A stretch of 64,000 nt of DNA from NCBI GenBank assembly GCA_964490935.1, contig CAZBEO010000004.1:20178-84177 (forward strand), read 5' to 3'. This document shows positions 24,497 to 33,491 of the stretch, in pieces. Numbering within the stretch: the first letter of the stretch is position 1; each line of letters starts with the position of its first letter. The position numbers were made by a program, and so were the translations under genes. This DNA is from JAQVYB01 sp964490935 (lineage in GTDB: Bacteria > Verrucomicrobiota > Kiritimatiellia > RZYC01). Under the pieces are notes generated by a model, which did no database searches, was not told the origin of the DNA, and saw nothing but the letters and a program-made list of their open reading frames with translations.

Positions 24497-25435
24497 TCAA
24501 CTCATCTTTTGTTGCCAGGCGACTTGGGCCGCGAGACCTTCGCGGACGGTGGTGGCGGGTTTATACCCAAGCAGTTCGCGTGCTTTGTCAATGCAGGCGG
24601 AGGTGTGCTTTTGGTCGCCGGGGCGCACGGGCAAGTGCTCAATAACGGCTTTTTCGCCGGTTAATTCCTGCAGCAGGTCAATGACCTGATTGAGGGAAAT
24701 GATTTCTCCTCCTCCGACGTTGAAGGCCTGGCCGAGGGCTTTGTCGCGCTGTTTCCAGGAAAGGATGGTGGCCTGCACACAGTCGGCAACGTAGGTGTTG
24801 CTTCGGGTTTGCTCACCATCGCCGAACATCTTGAAGGAGGTATGTTCCGCCAGGGCGCGAATGAGGATGTTGTAGGCCATGTCGGGTCGCTGGCGGGGGC
24901 CGTAGACGGAGAAGTAGCGCAGGATGGTGATGGGGAGGTTGAAGTTGGTTTCGTAGGCGCGGCAGAGGTTTTCGGCGGCGAGCTTGGTGATGCCGTAGGG
25001 GGAGAAGGGAGTTAGTGGAGTATCTTCGGCACCGGTGGCTTCTTTGCCGTAGACGCTGGAGGTGGAGACATGGATGAACTGGGGGATGTGGTGCATCCGG
25101 GCGGCGTCCAGCATGCGGTGAGTAGCAATGAGGTTGCAAGAGGCATAGAGTTCGAGGTCACTCCAGCTCAGCATGAGGCCGGCCATGGCGGCGAGATGAA
25201 AAATCACGTCGGCCCCTTCGACGAGGTCATCGCGCACGGGTTTGCGCAGGTCTTCTTCGTGGAAGGAGAAGTTTGGATGGATTTTCAGCGCGGTGAGATT
25301 GGTTTCTTTAAGGGGGCGGGGATAGTAGGGGATGAAGGCATCCACGCCGATGACTTCATGTCCTTCTGCAAGCAGTGCCTCAGAGAGGTGCGATCCGATA
25401 AACCCGGCGGCGCCTGTGACCAAACAGCGACTCAT
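24497..25435 (-). CDS. NAD-dependent sugar-nucleotide epimerase/dehydratase
   Basis: The product has 312 residues, an extended short-chain dehydrogenase. The NAD site is VTGAAGFIGSHL (residues about 6-17). The catalytic Ser/Thr lies in HVSTSSVYG and the Tyr-Lys pair in SPYGITKLAAEN. Substrate-side stretches are LRYFSVYGPRQRPDMAYN and the C-terminal RPGDQKHTSACIDKAREL. These resemble UDP-glucuronate 4-epimerases and related GalE-like enzymes, which supply sugar nucleotides for envelope polysaccharides. The exact substrate is not resolved. It lies downstream of the amylase gene but is separated from it by a terminator. Confidence 0.9.
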   Translation of the reverse strand: MSRCLVTGAAGFIGSHLSEALLAEGHEVIGVDAFIPYYPRPLKETNLTALKIHPNFSFHEEDLRKPVRDDLVEGADVIFHLAAMAGLMLSWSDLELYASCNLIATHRMLDAARMHHIPQFIHVSTSSVYGKEATGAEDTPLTPFSPYGITKLAAENLCRAYETNFNLPITILRYFSVYGPRQRPDMAYNILIRALAEHTSFKMFGDGEQTRSNTYVADCVQATILSWKQRDKALGQAFNVGGGEIISLNQVIDLLQELTGEKAVIEHLPVRPGDQKHTSACIDKARELLGYKPATTVREGLAAQVAWQQKMS

Positions 25436-25458
25436 GATACTGACTCCCGAATAGTGTG

Positions 25459-25503
25459 AAAAAAGAAACTGGCAGACATCATAGCAATGATGCCTGCCAG
25501 TTC
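25459..25503 (-). terminator. Rho-independent terminator after the amylase gene
   Basis: On the minus strand a 16-bp stem with one mismatch (AACTGGCAGGCATCAT paired with ATGATGTCTGCCAGTT, loop TGCT) is followed by TTCTTTTTT. It lies about 180 bases after the amylase stop and 24 bases before the epimerase start, so it should end the amylase transcript before the epimerase is read. Confidence 0.75.
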
Positions 25504-25619
25504 AACCCAAGATTTGTCGGATTATTTTATGCAAAGATCCGTGGGCGACATTTGTGCTGAAGAAGTAACGCGGTTGGTCGGTCGATTAGTCAGTCTGTTT
25601 CATTCGATTCTTCTAAGAT

Positions 25620-25680
25620 ACAACAGCTATTTGCTGTTGTTATATAGCAGGATGGCGGGCCAAAGCCCGCCATCCTGCTA
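25620..25680 (+). repeat. Double-hairpin dispersed repeat, copy B
   Basis: Hairpin 1 has arms ACAACAGC (25620-25627) and GCTGTTGT (25633-25640). Hairpin 2 is a perfect 16-bp stem, TAGCAGGATGGCGGGC (25645-25660), loop CAAA, GCCCGCCATCCTGCTA (25665-25680). The element ends 3 bases short of the amylase stop codon, so it lies directly in the amylase 3' untranslated region. Confidence 0.88.
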
Positions 25681-25683
25681 GGG

Positions 25684-28600
25684 TTAGGGTTTCGCAATGC
25701 GTGCGAAGGGGGCGGTGAAGTGGTCGGTATCGGCCCATTCAAAGGAGCTGTTGTAGACTTCCACACCCGGGGTATCGGTGGTGGCGGCATCGTTCGGGAT
25801 GGTGTCCATGGCGGAATTACCGCCTGAACCGACCATGACGCCGATGCCGTTGGCTTCTAGATCCGCTTTGGTCAGGCCTAGGGCCGCCAACGGAATTTTG
25901 ACTTCATAGAAGCTGTCGCGGTCGGTTCGAGTGTGCGCGCCGTCTTTGAAGTTTTCCAAAGCGGCTTCGCCATCGTTTCGGTTGTCGCAGTCGCGCACAC
26001 CCCAAACCGAGGGGGCGACGAGGCTTGCGCTGTTGTCATAGGTGATGCCGCGTGCGGAGCAGGCGTAGTATTCGCCTTCGTCCACGGGAAACACGCCGCC
26101 GCTTTGATGAGAGATATACCCCTGCCAGAGGCTGCCGGCCATGTACATCATGTAGTCGGGCTGGTGGGGGCCGCCCCAGGTTTGTGTTTTGCCCCACATG
26201 TCGTTGGTGCATCCGCCGGCTTCCGTATCAAGCATCATCCATACGAGAATGCCGTCGTTTCGGTTGATGGGGTCGCCGCTGCCCGCGTTTGAGCCGTCGA
26301 TAACATCCGTGACATCCACCATTTGCCAGGCGACGTAGAGGTTGTTGTTGTCCCAGCAGGCCCAGAGATGGGTGAAATCAATCGGCGCTTCGTGGGTGGT
26401 CCAGTTGTCGCCGAGGGTACGTGGATCGTCGTTGGCGACATCCAAAGCGATCAGCATGTCGTCGGTCCATTCACCGGAGGTGTTGGCGCCATCGATGGTG
26501 ATCCCTGCGGAGCGGTATTTGCCGAGATTTGGATTGGTGGAGTAGGGCTTGGTGGAGCCCGGCGTGAAATCACTGTTGACGGTGATTTCGTAATTGGCGC
26601 CTCCGTTGTTATTCCAAGTTTCCGTGTCGCTGTTGTCGGTTGTGACGAGTGCGAATTCGAGGGTGGTTCCCTTGGCCTGACTGCCGATGGTGACGGACCA
26701 AATATCGTTACTGGCGTTGCTGCCGGTCTTGGTCAGGGAGGTGGCGGGCCAGGTGGAGCCGCCGTCCAGGGAGTAGACCATGCCGACCGAGGCGGCGGCA
26801 CCGATCGGCGCGGTCTGGAAGGTGATGGTGATCGATTCGTCCTCATCCCAGCTTCCTGCAGCGGGATCGGTGGTGACGCCACCGGTCCAGGTCACATTCT
26901 GTGGAGCGCTGATGCGGTTGAAGGTGTAGACCTGCTGATGAGTGACGCCGCTGAGAGTGGCGCCTTGCAGGGTTAGTGTTCGGTATTGCCCCACGGCCAT
27001 GTCGGCGCCGAAGGTGATGGTATTGCCATGGCTGTAGTTAATCGCGTTTCCGCCCTGAACGGTATAGGTGGAGGAGGCTACATTCACGCCGGATACATTC
27101 AGGGTGACCTGAATGCCAGCGGCACTGAAGGTTCCGCCTGCCGGGGTGGCGCTCACGGTGACCGATTCGTTCACCATGTTGGCGGGCACTTCGGCACGTA
27201 GTTTGTAGAAGAGGCTGCTCTTGTTGGAGGCCGTGCCGTCGATGTATTCCGTCATCGGGAGGCGTCCGGTGATATTGCTTTGCAACACCTGGAATGTGCC
27301 ATAGGCCAGATTGGTGCTTCGGTAGAGGGTGTAGCGGCGTCCAATATCGGCCACGGGCCATGCCAGGGTCACGGCGCCGCTGGAGCGCATGGATTGATCG
27401 AGGGCCAGAACGGAGTTCGCATCTTTAGGGTCTGTTCCTGCGATGTATTCGCGTTTGTTGCTGACGCCATCGCCATCGGAGTCCAGATCGGCGATTGGGG
27501 AGGTGGCGCTGAATCCGTACTTGCCTGCCCAGGTGTCCGGGATGCCGTCGCCATTGCTGTCGCTGACTTCGCATTCATCGAGTTCGATGGTCCAGTTGGC
27601 GTTGGCGTTATTGTCCCAGAGTGTGCCATCGGAGAAGCAGATTTGGATGCTGAGGCAGTCTGTGGGGATGTTGAGTTGTTTGGTCCACACGTCACCTGCG
27701 TCAGTCATGGCCGCGTCGGCCCAGTTGGTGGCGGTGGCGGAGAAAAATCCATAGACCACTTTAACGGAGGCAGCGCCGGAGAGGGGGCCGCTGTTCGGGG
27801 TGTAGCTGATGTCCACCGTGCCGCCGAAGCAGTTGTCGGGCGTGTCAGGCGTCCAGTCCACGACCGAGGGATTGCCGGCATTCACGGAAACAGAATAATC
27901 GCTGCCTCCGTTGTTGGCCCACACCTCACTGTCGGAACCCTGCACGCAGACGGCGTAGCGGATCGTTGTTTCGCCGGGGAAATGGCCCAAATTCACATGC
28001 CAGGCATCGAAGCCTCCGACGGAGGTGTCCGCATCCATTTGTGCGTTATTCCACGTGGTTCCGGCATCGGTGGTGTAGGCGACGTAGGCATTGGACGAGG
28101 CCCCGATGGGTTCGGCTTCGACGTTGATCCAGAGGTCGTCCGTGGCGTTCACGTCGCCGTCGAGGGGCCAATGGTAGGCGCGATTGATGGAGAGCTGCGG
28201 AGCGCCGCCCGCGATGAAGATTTTGGATTCCTTGCCGCTGAGGGAGAAGCTGATCTTCCCGCCGCTGGAGGAGAGCGTTTCGCCGGGGTTGAGGACGTTC
28301 TCGAAGAGGGTTCCGTCCTCGGCATCCACCGGGGGATTGATGGAGCGGTTGTCGTAGGAGGTGTTGAAGGCCACGAGCGCTTCTTCATCGCCGTAGGAGC
28401 GGCTGTAGGCATAGGCCCCGGCGGAGCCTTCTTGCCAGCGCTCGGAGAAGCTGCCACGTGTCAGGCTCTTGTGGTTTTTGCGTGCGGCATTGATGGCGGC
28501 GATATGGTTGTAGAGGGCGGGTCGGGCCACATCGAACTTGTTGCCAGCGGCGGGGCCAGGCTGGAAGCCGCGGTCGAACATACATTCGCGCTGATGGTCG

Positions 28601-29940
28601 CCATCCTCGGCGCCGTCGGCATTGTTGTAATGGCCACCCTGATCGAAACAGTGTTCGGTGCCGTAGTAGAGGAGGGGCACGGGCATGGCGGTGTAGAGAA
28701 ACGTCATGGCGGGCATGAGCCTGAGCATGTCATCGTTGTAGTCGCCGCCCATTTCAAGGGCGATGCGGTTCACGTCGTGGTTGTCAATAAAGGCAACGAG
28801 TCGGTTGGCTCCTTCGCCGTAGGTGCTGACATTATTGCGCTGGGATGTGAGTTGTCCTGTTCCCTGGCTGTCCTTAAAGACGCTCTTGATGGTGTTGGCC
28901 ATGGGGAAGAAGAGGGCGGAGTTGAAGGAATAGCCGTCATCCTTGCAGTAGCTGGCCAGCGCGTTGTTGTCGTAGACGAAGAGTTCGCCGAAGAGGATGA
29001 AGTCATTTTTTCCGAGCGAGGCGGCATGCTTGCGCATGTCGTCGGCCCATTTTTTGCACCAGTTGTATTCCACGTGCTTGATGGCGTCCACGCGGAAGCC
29101 GTCGCAGTCGGTGGCGTCGATCAGATTTTTGAAGGCGGCGTCGAGTTCGGCCTGTACGTCGGCGCGTTCGGTGGCGAGGTCATCAGTGCCTTTGAATTGA
29201 CCGAGCAGGTTTTCAGGGGAGGCATCCCAGTTGTTGATGGTGCCGTTATTGTGGAACCAATCGAGACGGTCAAAAGCGCCGCGATGCCGTACGGCGGAAT
29301 TCCACCAGGTGTAGGAGGTGTTTCCGCTGGCCCAGTAGACTTTGTCGTCATTGCCGTTGGGCAGTCCGGCCAAGTCGGCCATGTGATTGATGACCACGTC
29401 GAGAATCACATAGATGCCTCGGCTGTGACAGTCGTCCACGAGATCTTTGAGTTCCTGGAAGGTGCCGGAGACGGGGTCGCAGCGCCAGAAATCGGTCGGG
29501 TGATACATGTGATACGGGGTGAAGCGGGTATCTTTTCCTTGCGCATTCATTTGTACGCCGGAAATCCAGATGGCATTGACGCCCATGTCATCGAGATAAT
29601 CGAGCTTTTGGCGCAGGCCGACCCAGTCGCCACCGTGGTGAAAATTCTTGGTGTAAGGATAGTCTTTTCCAGTGACGAACCAGCCGGAGCGGTCCATGCT
29701 CAGGGCATCGGTCGTGTTGTTGTTCGGATCACCGTCAAAAAAACGGTCGGTGAACAACTGATAGATGTTGATGTCGCGCCAGTCAGTGGGGCTGGCCTTG
29801 TACTGATAGGCGGGGGTGGTTTCACGTCGTGAAACGAGCAGATAATCGTCGGCAAGTGCCCAGGGCCCGAGGGCCATCACAACAAGCAGTAAAGCGCTTG
29901 ACCTTGTGGTGTAAAAAAAATGACGCAGTATGGCCGCCAT
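25684..29940 (-). CDS. Secreted modular alpha-amylase (GH13) with C-terminal binding modules
   Basis: The 1418 residues begin with a signal peptide ending near Ala30 (GPWALA). The GH13 barrel follows: DVVINHMADL (181-190), nucleophile Asp285 in GFRVDAIKHV, acid/base Glu319 in ILFGELF, and His388-Asp389 in FIDNHDVNR. It cleaves alpha-1,4-glucans outside the cytoplasm. After the barrel's beta C-domain come two CBM25-like starch-binding modules, about residues 600-680 (TTDAGTTWNNAQM) and 690-790. A calcium-type SDSNGDGIPDTW / LDSDGDGVSNKREY segment follows, then an FN3-like stretch. Another carbohydrate-binding module (YSLDGGSTWPATSL) precedes a C-terminal CBM9/DOMON-like domain (from about residue 1160, ITIDGANTSGEW). 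Module names are by pattern only. It is a single-gene transcript closed by copy B of the repeat and a terminator. Confidence 0.93.
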   Translation of the reverse strand: MAAILRHFFYTTRSSALLLVVMALGPWALADDYLLVSRRETTPAYQYKASPTDWRDINIYQLFTDRFFDGDPNNNTTDALSMDRSGWFVTGKDYPYTKNFHHGGDWVGLRQKLDYLDDMGVNAIWISGVQMNAQGKDTRFTPYHMYHPTDFWRCDPVSGTFQELKDLVDDCHSRGIYVILDVVINHMADLAGLPNGNDDKVYWASGNTSYTWWNSAVRHRGAFDRLDWFHNNGTINNWDASPENLLGQFKGTDDLATERADVQAELDAAFKNLIDATDCDGFRVDAIKHVEYNWCKKWADDMRKHAASLGKNDFILFGELFVYDNNALASYCKDDGYSFNSALFFPMANTIKSVFKDSQGTGQLTSQRNNVSTYGEGANRLVAFIDNHDVNRIALEMGGDYNDDMLRLMPAMTFLYTAMPVPLLYYGTEHCFDQGGHYNNADGAEDGDHQRECMFDRGFQPGPAAGNKFDVARPALYNHIAAINAARKNHKSLTRGSFSERWQEGSAGAYAYSRSYGDEEALVAFNTSYDNRSINPPVDAEDGTLFENVLNPGETLSSSGGKISFSLSGKESKIFIAGGAPQLSINRAYHWPLDGDVNATDDLWINVEAEPIGASSNAYVAYTTDAGTTWNNAQMDADTSVGGFDAWHVNLGHFPGETTIRYAVCVQGSDSEVWANNGGSDYSVSVNAGNPSVVDWTPDTPDNCFGGTVDISYTPNSGPLSGAASVKVVYGFFSATATNWADAAMTDAGDVWTKQLNIPTDCLSIQICFSDGTLWDNNANANWTIELDECEVSDSNGDGIPDTWAGKYGFSATSPIADLDSDGDGVSNKREYIAGTDPKDANSVLALDQSMRSSGAVTLAWPVADIGRRYTLYRSTNLAYGTFQVLQSNITGRLPMTEYIDGTASNKSSLFYKLRAEVPANMVNESVTVSATPAGGTFSAAGIQVTLNVSGVNVASSTYTVQGGNAINYSHGNTITFGADMAVGQYRTLTLQGATLSGVTHQQVYTFNRISAPQNVTWTGGVTTDPAAGSWDEDESITITFQTAPIGAAASVGMVYSLDGGSTWPATSLTKTGSNASNDIWSVTIGSQAKGTTLEFALVTTDNSDTETWNNNGGANYEITVNSDFTPGSTKPYSTNPNLGKYRSAGITIDGANTSGEWTDDMLIALDVANDDPRTLGDNWTTHEAPIDFTHLWACWDNNNLYVAWQMVDVTDVIDGSNAGSGDPINRNDGILVWMMLDTEAGGCTNDMWGKTQTWGGPHQPDYMMYMAGSLWQGYISHQSGGVFPVDEGEYYACSARGITYDNSASLVAPSVWGVRDCDNRNDGEAALENFKDGAHTRTDRDSFYEVKIPLAALGLTKADLEANGIGVMVGSGGNSAMDTIPNDAATTDTPGVEVYNSSFEWADTDHFTAPFARIAKP

Positions 29941-30327
29941 AAGTTCCTCTTTTTCATTAGTTTATCGTTCTACGTTGATAATTAAACCGTTTTACCTAGT
30001 AAATACATACGCGCTGATACGCCCGATGTTAAGAAAAAAAGATATTATTTTTCAACAGCAATCCGCCGGGCTTCAGGTGTTTAAAACCCGATCGTGCCAG
30101 CTCTCAACGCTGATATAACGCAAGACGCAGTGGCGTGGAGACGCAGAGGAATGTTCTCGGGGAGGGCCCGTCCCCACGGGCCAAGCGGAGAGTGAGCGCG
30201 GAGAGCAAGAGAAATAAGGAATGAGCAGGAGATAAATAAAAGGACGCTGAGGACAGCATCCCTCCCAAATTCGCAATACTTGCTTCTCTGCGTTCAGGGC
30301 CTCTTCAATCTATAGCCGCGCAGCTCC
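29941..30327. other. Intergenic region with dispersed repeat fragments
   Basis: This gap of 387 bases lies upstream of the amylase and downstream of the PIG-L gene. The AT-rich part (29950-30060) probably holds the amylase promoter on the minus strand. From about 30116 to 30266 it holds repeat text: 'gacgcagtggcgtggagacg', then 'cccacgggccaagcggagag' (close copy at 52866-52885) and the GGACGCTGAGGACAGCATCC unit at 30242-30261. Confidence 0.6.
30242..30266 (+). repeat. GGACGCTG-type dispersed repeat, copy 1
   Basis: The unit GGACGCTGAGGACAGCATCC is followed by CTCCC. It recurs at 38808-38832 (identical) and 52967-52991 (one base changed). Here and at 52967 it is preceded by the shared text 'cccacgggccaagcggagag' and an AAATAAGGAATGA-like stretch, so a longer composite element of roughly 100-140 bases is repeated. 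Confidence 0.8.
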
Positions 30328-31167
30328 TCACGAAAAAGCCGGAAGAACCAAAGCCCGACAGCCTGCTAGGTGGGCCCTCAGGTTTTCTTTGATGCGTTTC
30401 AAATTGGGCTGAAGATGCTGTGCGAGTTGGATCAGACCGGTCGGTAGAATGCAGGGATGCCGGTCTGGCGGACATTGAAGATAGTATTCGGGCCCGGCGG
30501 CATAGTCGGCGATCAGTTCCTGACTCAGCACCGGACGGCACTGGCCGGGGTAATAAAGGGTCGTTTGGCTGGTGAAAAGGTTCAGGGCTTCGGCCTTTTT
30601 CGTGGAGACGACGCTGATGTCTATTTTTTTAATAAATTCAGGTTTGCAGTAGCGGCGGATATCCTTGCGGGGAAGTAGGGGATAGTTCACGTAAACAAAA
30701 TATTCGAGCAGAACGACATTCGGTGCGTGGCGTGTTGCGGCGCGCCGTCCGGCGGAATAGAGGGCGAGGTGATCGGGATGCTGATCAAAGCGGAAGGGAA
30801 GCAAGATGGTGGCGGGTTGGAGGTTTTGGATGACGCCTTCGAGTTCTCTTGTCAGTATCTCGTGTTCGGCGGCGAGGTGCTTCTCGGGCAGATTCAGAAA
30901 ATGGAGTTGGTTGGATGGGATTCCGAGGTGTTGCAGCGCGGCGATGGATTCCTGTTTTCGTATTTCACCGATATCCTTTGGTGCATCGGCGTGCCGGGTG
31001 GCAATGGGCAGGCTGTCGCCCGCCGTGGCAAAGAGGACGTGGATGCGCTGCTTATCCGGGAGGAGGGCGAGGAGACCGCCGCAACCGAGAATTTCGTCGT
31101 CGTAGTGTGGGGAAAGCAGCAGCAGATTGCCTTCGAGTCCTTCTTGCCATGGGGTGTCTTGGTTCAT
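30328..31167 (-). CDS. PIG-L family deacetylase
   Basis: The product has 279 residues from ATG 31167. PIG-L/LmbE zinc-dependent N-acetyl-sugar deacetylases share LLLSPHYDDEILGCGG (zinc His and Asp, here residues about 18-30), a middle GEIRKQESIAALQHLG helix and the distal zinc His in FRFDQHPDHLAL. All are present. Substrates in the family include N-acetylglucosamine conjugates and bacillithiol or mycothiol precursors, and this one is not assigned. The final 13 or so codons (from Leu in HLAGCRALVL) are written in a half copy of the double-hairpin repeat, so the native C-terminus was probably replaced. The longer frame to 31233 overlaps the upstream gene and is not used. Confidence 0.88.
   Translation of the reverse strand: MNQDTPWQEGLEGNLLLLSPHYDDEILGCGGLLALLPDKQRIHVLFATAGDSLPIATRHADAPKDIGEIRKQESIAALQHLGIPSNQLHFLNLPEKHLAAEHEILTRELEGVIQNLQPATILLPFRFDQHPDHLALYSAGRRAATRHAPNVVLLEYFVYVNYPLLPRKDIRRYCKPEFIKKIDISVVSTKKAEALNLFTSQTTLYYPGQCRPVLSQELIADYAAGPEYYLQCPPDRHPCILPTGLIQLAQHLQPNLKRIKENLRAHLAGCRALVLPAFS
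30350..30369 (-). repeat. Double-hairpin dispersed repeat, half copy D
   Basis: On the minus strand it reads CTAGCAGGCTGTCGGGCTTT, the left arm and loop of hairpin 2, nearly identical to copy C (36029-36048). The right arm and hairpin 1 are missing. It lies inside the last codons of the PIG-L gene. Confidence 0.78.
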
Positions 31168-31183
31168 GCTGCTTGTTTTTCGG

Positions 31184-31942
31184 TTAAGGTTTTGAATTCC
31201 AAGCTTCCTTTCGCATGGAAAGGAGGCGGACACCCTGATGTTTCAACTGACGAAAGGTGGCGCCTTGCGTGATGTAGTGATTGACGAGATCGGCATCCGT
31301 CACTCGGCATCCGCTGATGACATCCACACCATAGTCAAAGAGTACGGGAGAGAGCGGTGAGGTGGGGCCGGTGAGGATTACGAAGGCATTTCGGCACAGC
31401 GCCATCATGCGGTCGAAGGAGTGGTTGATCAGGGTGGTGCCAGTCATGCAGACCACATCGCATTGCGGCAGGATGTTCTCCGCTTCCGACTCGGGTAGGG
31501 TGCCGGGCTTCTTGGCGCGTTCCAGTATCCACAGGTTTGCGGCCTGTGCGCGGAGTTTTTGTGCAAAGGGAAAGTGCCCGATAATGGCGATGTTTTTTCC
31601 TGCGCCTTTTTCGGCGGCCACTTCCGATGCGTTTATTTCTTCGCAGCGGGACTCGTCCACTTCGAGCGCGGAGTTCAGTGCGGCCATCCCGATGGAGGCG
31701 GCTACGGTGTTTTCCGAGAGGGCGTAGCGGGCCAGTTCGGAAGCGGTCAAACCGTCGAGTGTGCCAGCCTGCTGCACCATGCTTGGTTTGTCGGTATGCT
31801 GCTGATCGGCCTCGCGATAGGTGGTGGCGAGGCCGGTATGCGCGGAGGTCACGGTGGTCCAGAAGGCACCGGTACACACGCGGCGCACCGGTGCATCGCC
31901 GTGCGGGAGGGATGCCAAGAGGTCGTTGAATACATTCATCAT
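31184..31942 (-). CDS. DUF364/DUF4213 protein (putative heavy-metal chelation family)
   Basis: The product has 252 residues from ATG 31942. The N-terminal part (GAFWTTVTSAHTGLATTYRE, then ASELARYALSENTVAASIGMAALNS) resembles DUF4213. The C-terminal Rossmann-like part (KNIAIIGHFPFAQKLRAQA, then CDVVCMTGTTLINHSFDRMM and LTGPTSPLSPVLFDYGVDVISG) matches DUF364. Relatives often neighbour metal or corrinoid genes and the family has been proposed to bind metals, but no reaction is proven. It lies 16 bases upstream of the PIG-L start and 38 bases after the kinase-like gene, so the three minus-strand genes probably form one transcript. An ATG at 31960 is an alternative start. Confidence 0.8.
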   Translation of the reverse strand: MMNVFNDLLASLPHGDAPVRRVCTGAFWTTVTSAHTGLATTYREADQQHTDKPSMVQQAGTLDGLTASELARYALSENTVAASIGMAALNSALEVDESRCEEINASEVAAEKGAGKNIAIIGHFPFAQKLRAQAANLWILERAKKPGTLPESEAENILPQCDVVCMTGTTLINHSFDRMMALCRNAFVILTGPTSPLSPVLFDYGVDVISGCRVTDADLVNHYITQGATFRQLKHQGVRLLSMRKEAWNSKP

Positions 31943-31980
31943 GCGCAAAGTAGAACGCAACGGCGGTTGTTTTTCAACGC

Positions 31981-33333
31981 TTAATATTTATACGTGCTTC
32001 CGCCGATGAATTCGCGGAGCAGGGCATTATCGGGGATACAGGAATCATCGGTGAGTTCTGTCATGGGGTTCAGGAATTCATAGATGCGTTTGGCGCGAAT
32101 GTAGGCGTCCTGGCGTTTTGGGTCGTCCTGGTAGCGGACCATGCCTTCCGGGAAATAGCGGAAGAGGCGGTTTTTCAGGACGGGCAGTTCATAGGGCAGG
32201 GCGCTGTTGACGAGGTAGTCCACGCTGCCGATGAAGGGAATGATGTATTGCAGTTCGCTTCGGCGGACGTAGTGCCAATGGGTGAGCGTTTCGAGTGGTT
32301 GGAGGTTGCGATGCCAACTGTCGCGAATCATGCGGCGCATGAGGCGGTTGTCGGCCCAACGCATAAAGACGCCGCCTTCCCCGCGAACCTGCCCGAGCGT
32401 TTCAATGTAGAGACGGAATTTTTTAGCAGTGGGGATGCTGCTGGTCATGCCTTCGTAGAGTCCGTGCAGACTGTCGATCAGTAGAATCTCATCTTTGGCC
32501 AGCGAGAGTTCATGCACGTTCAACTGACGGGTGCCGGTTTTGAAGTCGTAGTGCGGGGTTTTGATGGTTTTGCCGTCGAGCAGTTGGGTGAGGTGCTCGT
32601 TGATCAGGTTCAGGTCGAGTGCATTTGGTGTTTCGTAATCGTAGTCGCCGAATTCATCTTTGGGATGCATATCGAGATCGTAGAAATAATGATCAATATT
32701 GATGCCGACGAGTTTGTTGATTCCGGCCTCGCGGAGTTTTTCGGTCATCTTGATCATGGTGGTGGTTTTGCCAGAGGAGGAGGGTCCGGCAATGATGGCC
32801 ATGCGCACCTCGGGGAGGCGCTTGATAATGGTGTCGGCGCCGCTGGAAACTTCGGCCAGATAACGCTCGTTACAGGCTTGAACGAGATCCGGGTAGGTCC
32901 CGTCGGCCATGATTTGGTTGAGTCCCTCGACGGATTCGCAGCCGTGATCCATATTCCAGCGGAGTACTTCGTAGATTTTTTTGTAGGGGATGTTGTCGGC
33001 GGCGTCCATCCGGGTGTTCATGCGGGAGGCGCGTGCCTGGGCGCGTTCGCGGCGATAGATGATGAAGGCGCGGGAGGTGTGGGTGTGTCCTTTTTTGATC
33101 AGGACATCTTCGACGGCGTCCTGGACTTCCTCCACCGAGGGGGTACAGCCGGGACCGTACATATCCACGATGGAGTGCTCGACGCATCGTGCCAGATAGG
33201 CGGAGGTTTCGCGGTCGTCTCCGCCCACGGATGCGGCGGCCTTGAAAATGGCCGTGGTAATGCGGTCCGGATCATAATCCACAAGGGTTCCATTGCGCTT
33301 GATGACCTGCTTGATTGTGCTTTCGCCGGACAT
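31981..33333 (-). CDS. ATP-cone / uridine kinase-like (nucleoside kinase) fusion protein
   Basis: The product has 450 residues. Residues about 5-95 form an ATP-cone domain (IKQVIKRNGTLVDYDPDRIT, then VEEVQDAVEDVLIKKG), a regulatory nucleotide-binding module best known from ribonucleotide reductases. The remainder is a P-loop kinase of the uridine kinase/phosphoribulokinase class. Walker A is IAGPSSSGKTTTM, the DHYFYDLD segment contains the typical catalytic Asp, and LLIDSLHGLYEGM matches the EGhH-type region. It probably phosphorylates a nucleoside or related small molecule under allosteric control by adenine nucleotides. The start at 33333 follows a strong AGGAGGAGG. Fusion proteins of this kind occur in other bacteria, and their substrate is not known to me. 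Confidence 0.85.
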   Translation of the reverse strand: MSGESTIKQVIKRNGTLVDYDPDRITTAIFKAAASVGGDDRETSAYLARCVEHSIVDMYGPGCTPSVEEVQDAVEDVLIKKGHTHTSRAFIIYRRERAQARASRMNTRMDAADNIPYKKIYEVLRWNMDHGCESVEGLNQIMADGTYPDLVQACNERYLAEVSSGADTIIKRLPEVRMAIIAGPSSSGKTTTMIKMTEKLREAGINKLVGINIDHYFYDLDMHPKDEFGDYDYETPNALDLNLINEHLTQLLDGKTIKTPHYDFKTGTRQLNVHELSLAKDEILLIDSLHGLYEGMTSSIPTAKKFRLYIETLGQVRGEGGVFMRWADNRLMRRMIRDSWHRNLQPLETLTHWHYVRRSELQYIIPFIGSVDYLVNSALPYELPVLKNRLFRYFPEGMVRYQDDPKRQDAYIRAKRIYEFLNPMTELTDDSCIPDNALLREFIGGSTYKY

Positions 33334-33436
33334 AGGTTCCTCCTCCTGTTGTGTAATGGAGCGCTGGTCGTGCCTTGCGCCCTTGTTGAGCAACATAAGT
33401 TTGAATATACCGTTGCAGGGTCATTCCGTACATTAA

Positions 33437-33470
33437 AAAAACCGGATGGTCGTTTGACCATCCGGTTTTT
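33437..33470 (-). terminator. Rho-independent terminator after ilvC (bidirectional)
   Basis: The stem AAAAACCGGATGGTC (33437-33451) and GACCATCCGGTTTTT (33456-33470) has loop GTTT. A-tract and T-tract flank the GC-rich stem on both strands, so it can stop ilvC transcription (minus strand, stop codon at 33492) and also works in the other direction. Confidence 0.92.
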
Positions 33471-33491
33471 GAATGTATCTGTGTCTGTTGT

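Noticed and set aside
27280..29832. Plus-strand 850-residue open frame
   Set aside because: Antisense to the GH13 barrel of the amylase; the open frame arises from the codon bias of the real gene and shows no family resemblance.
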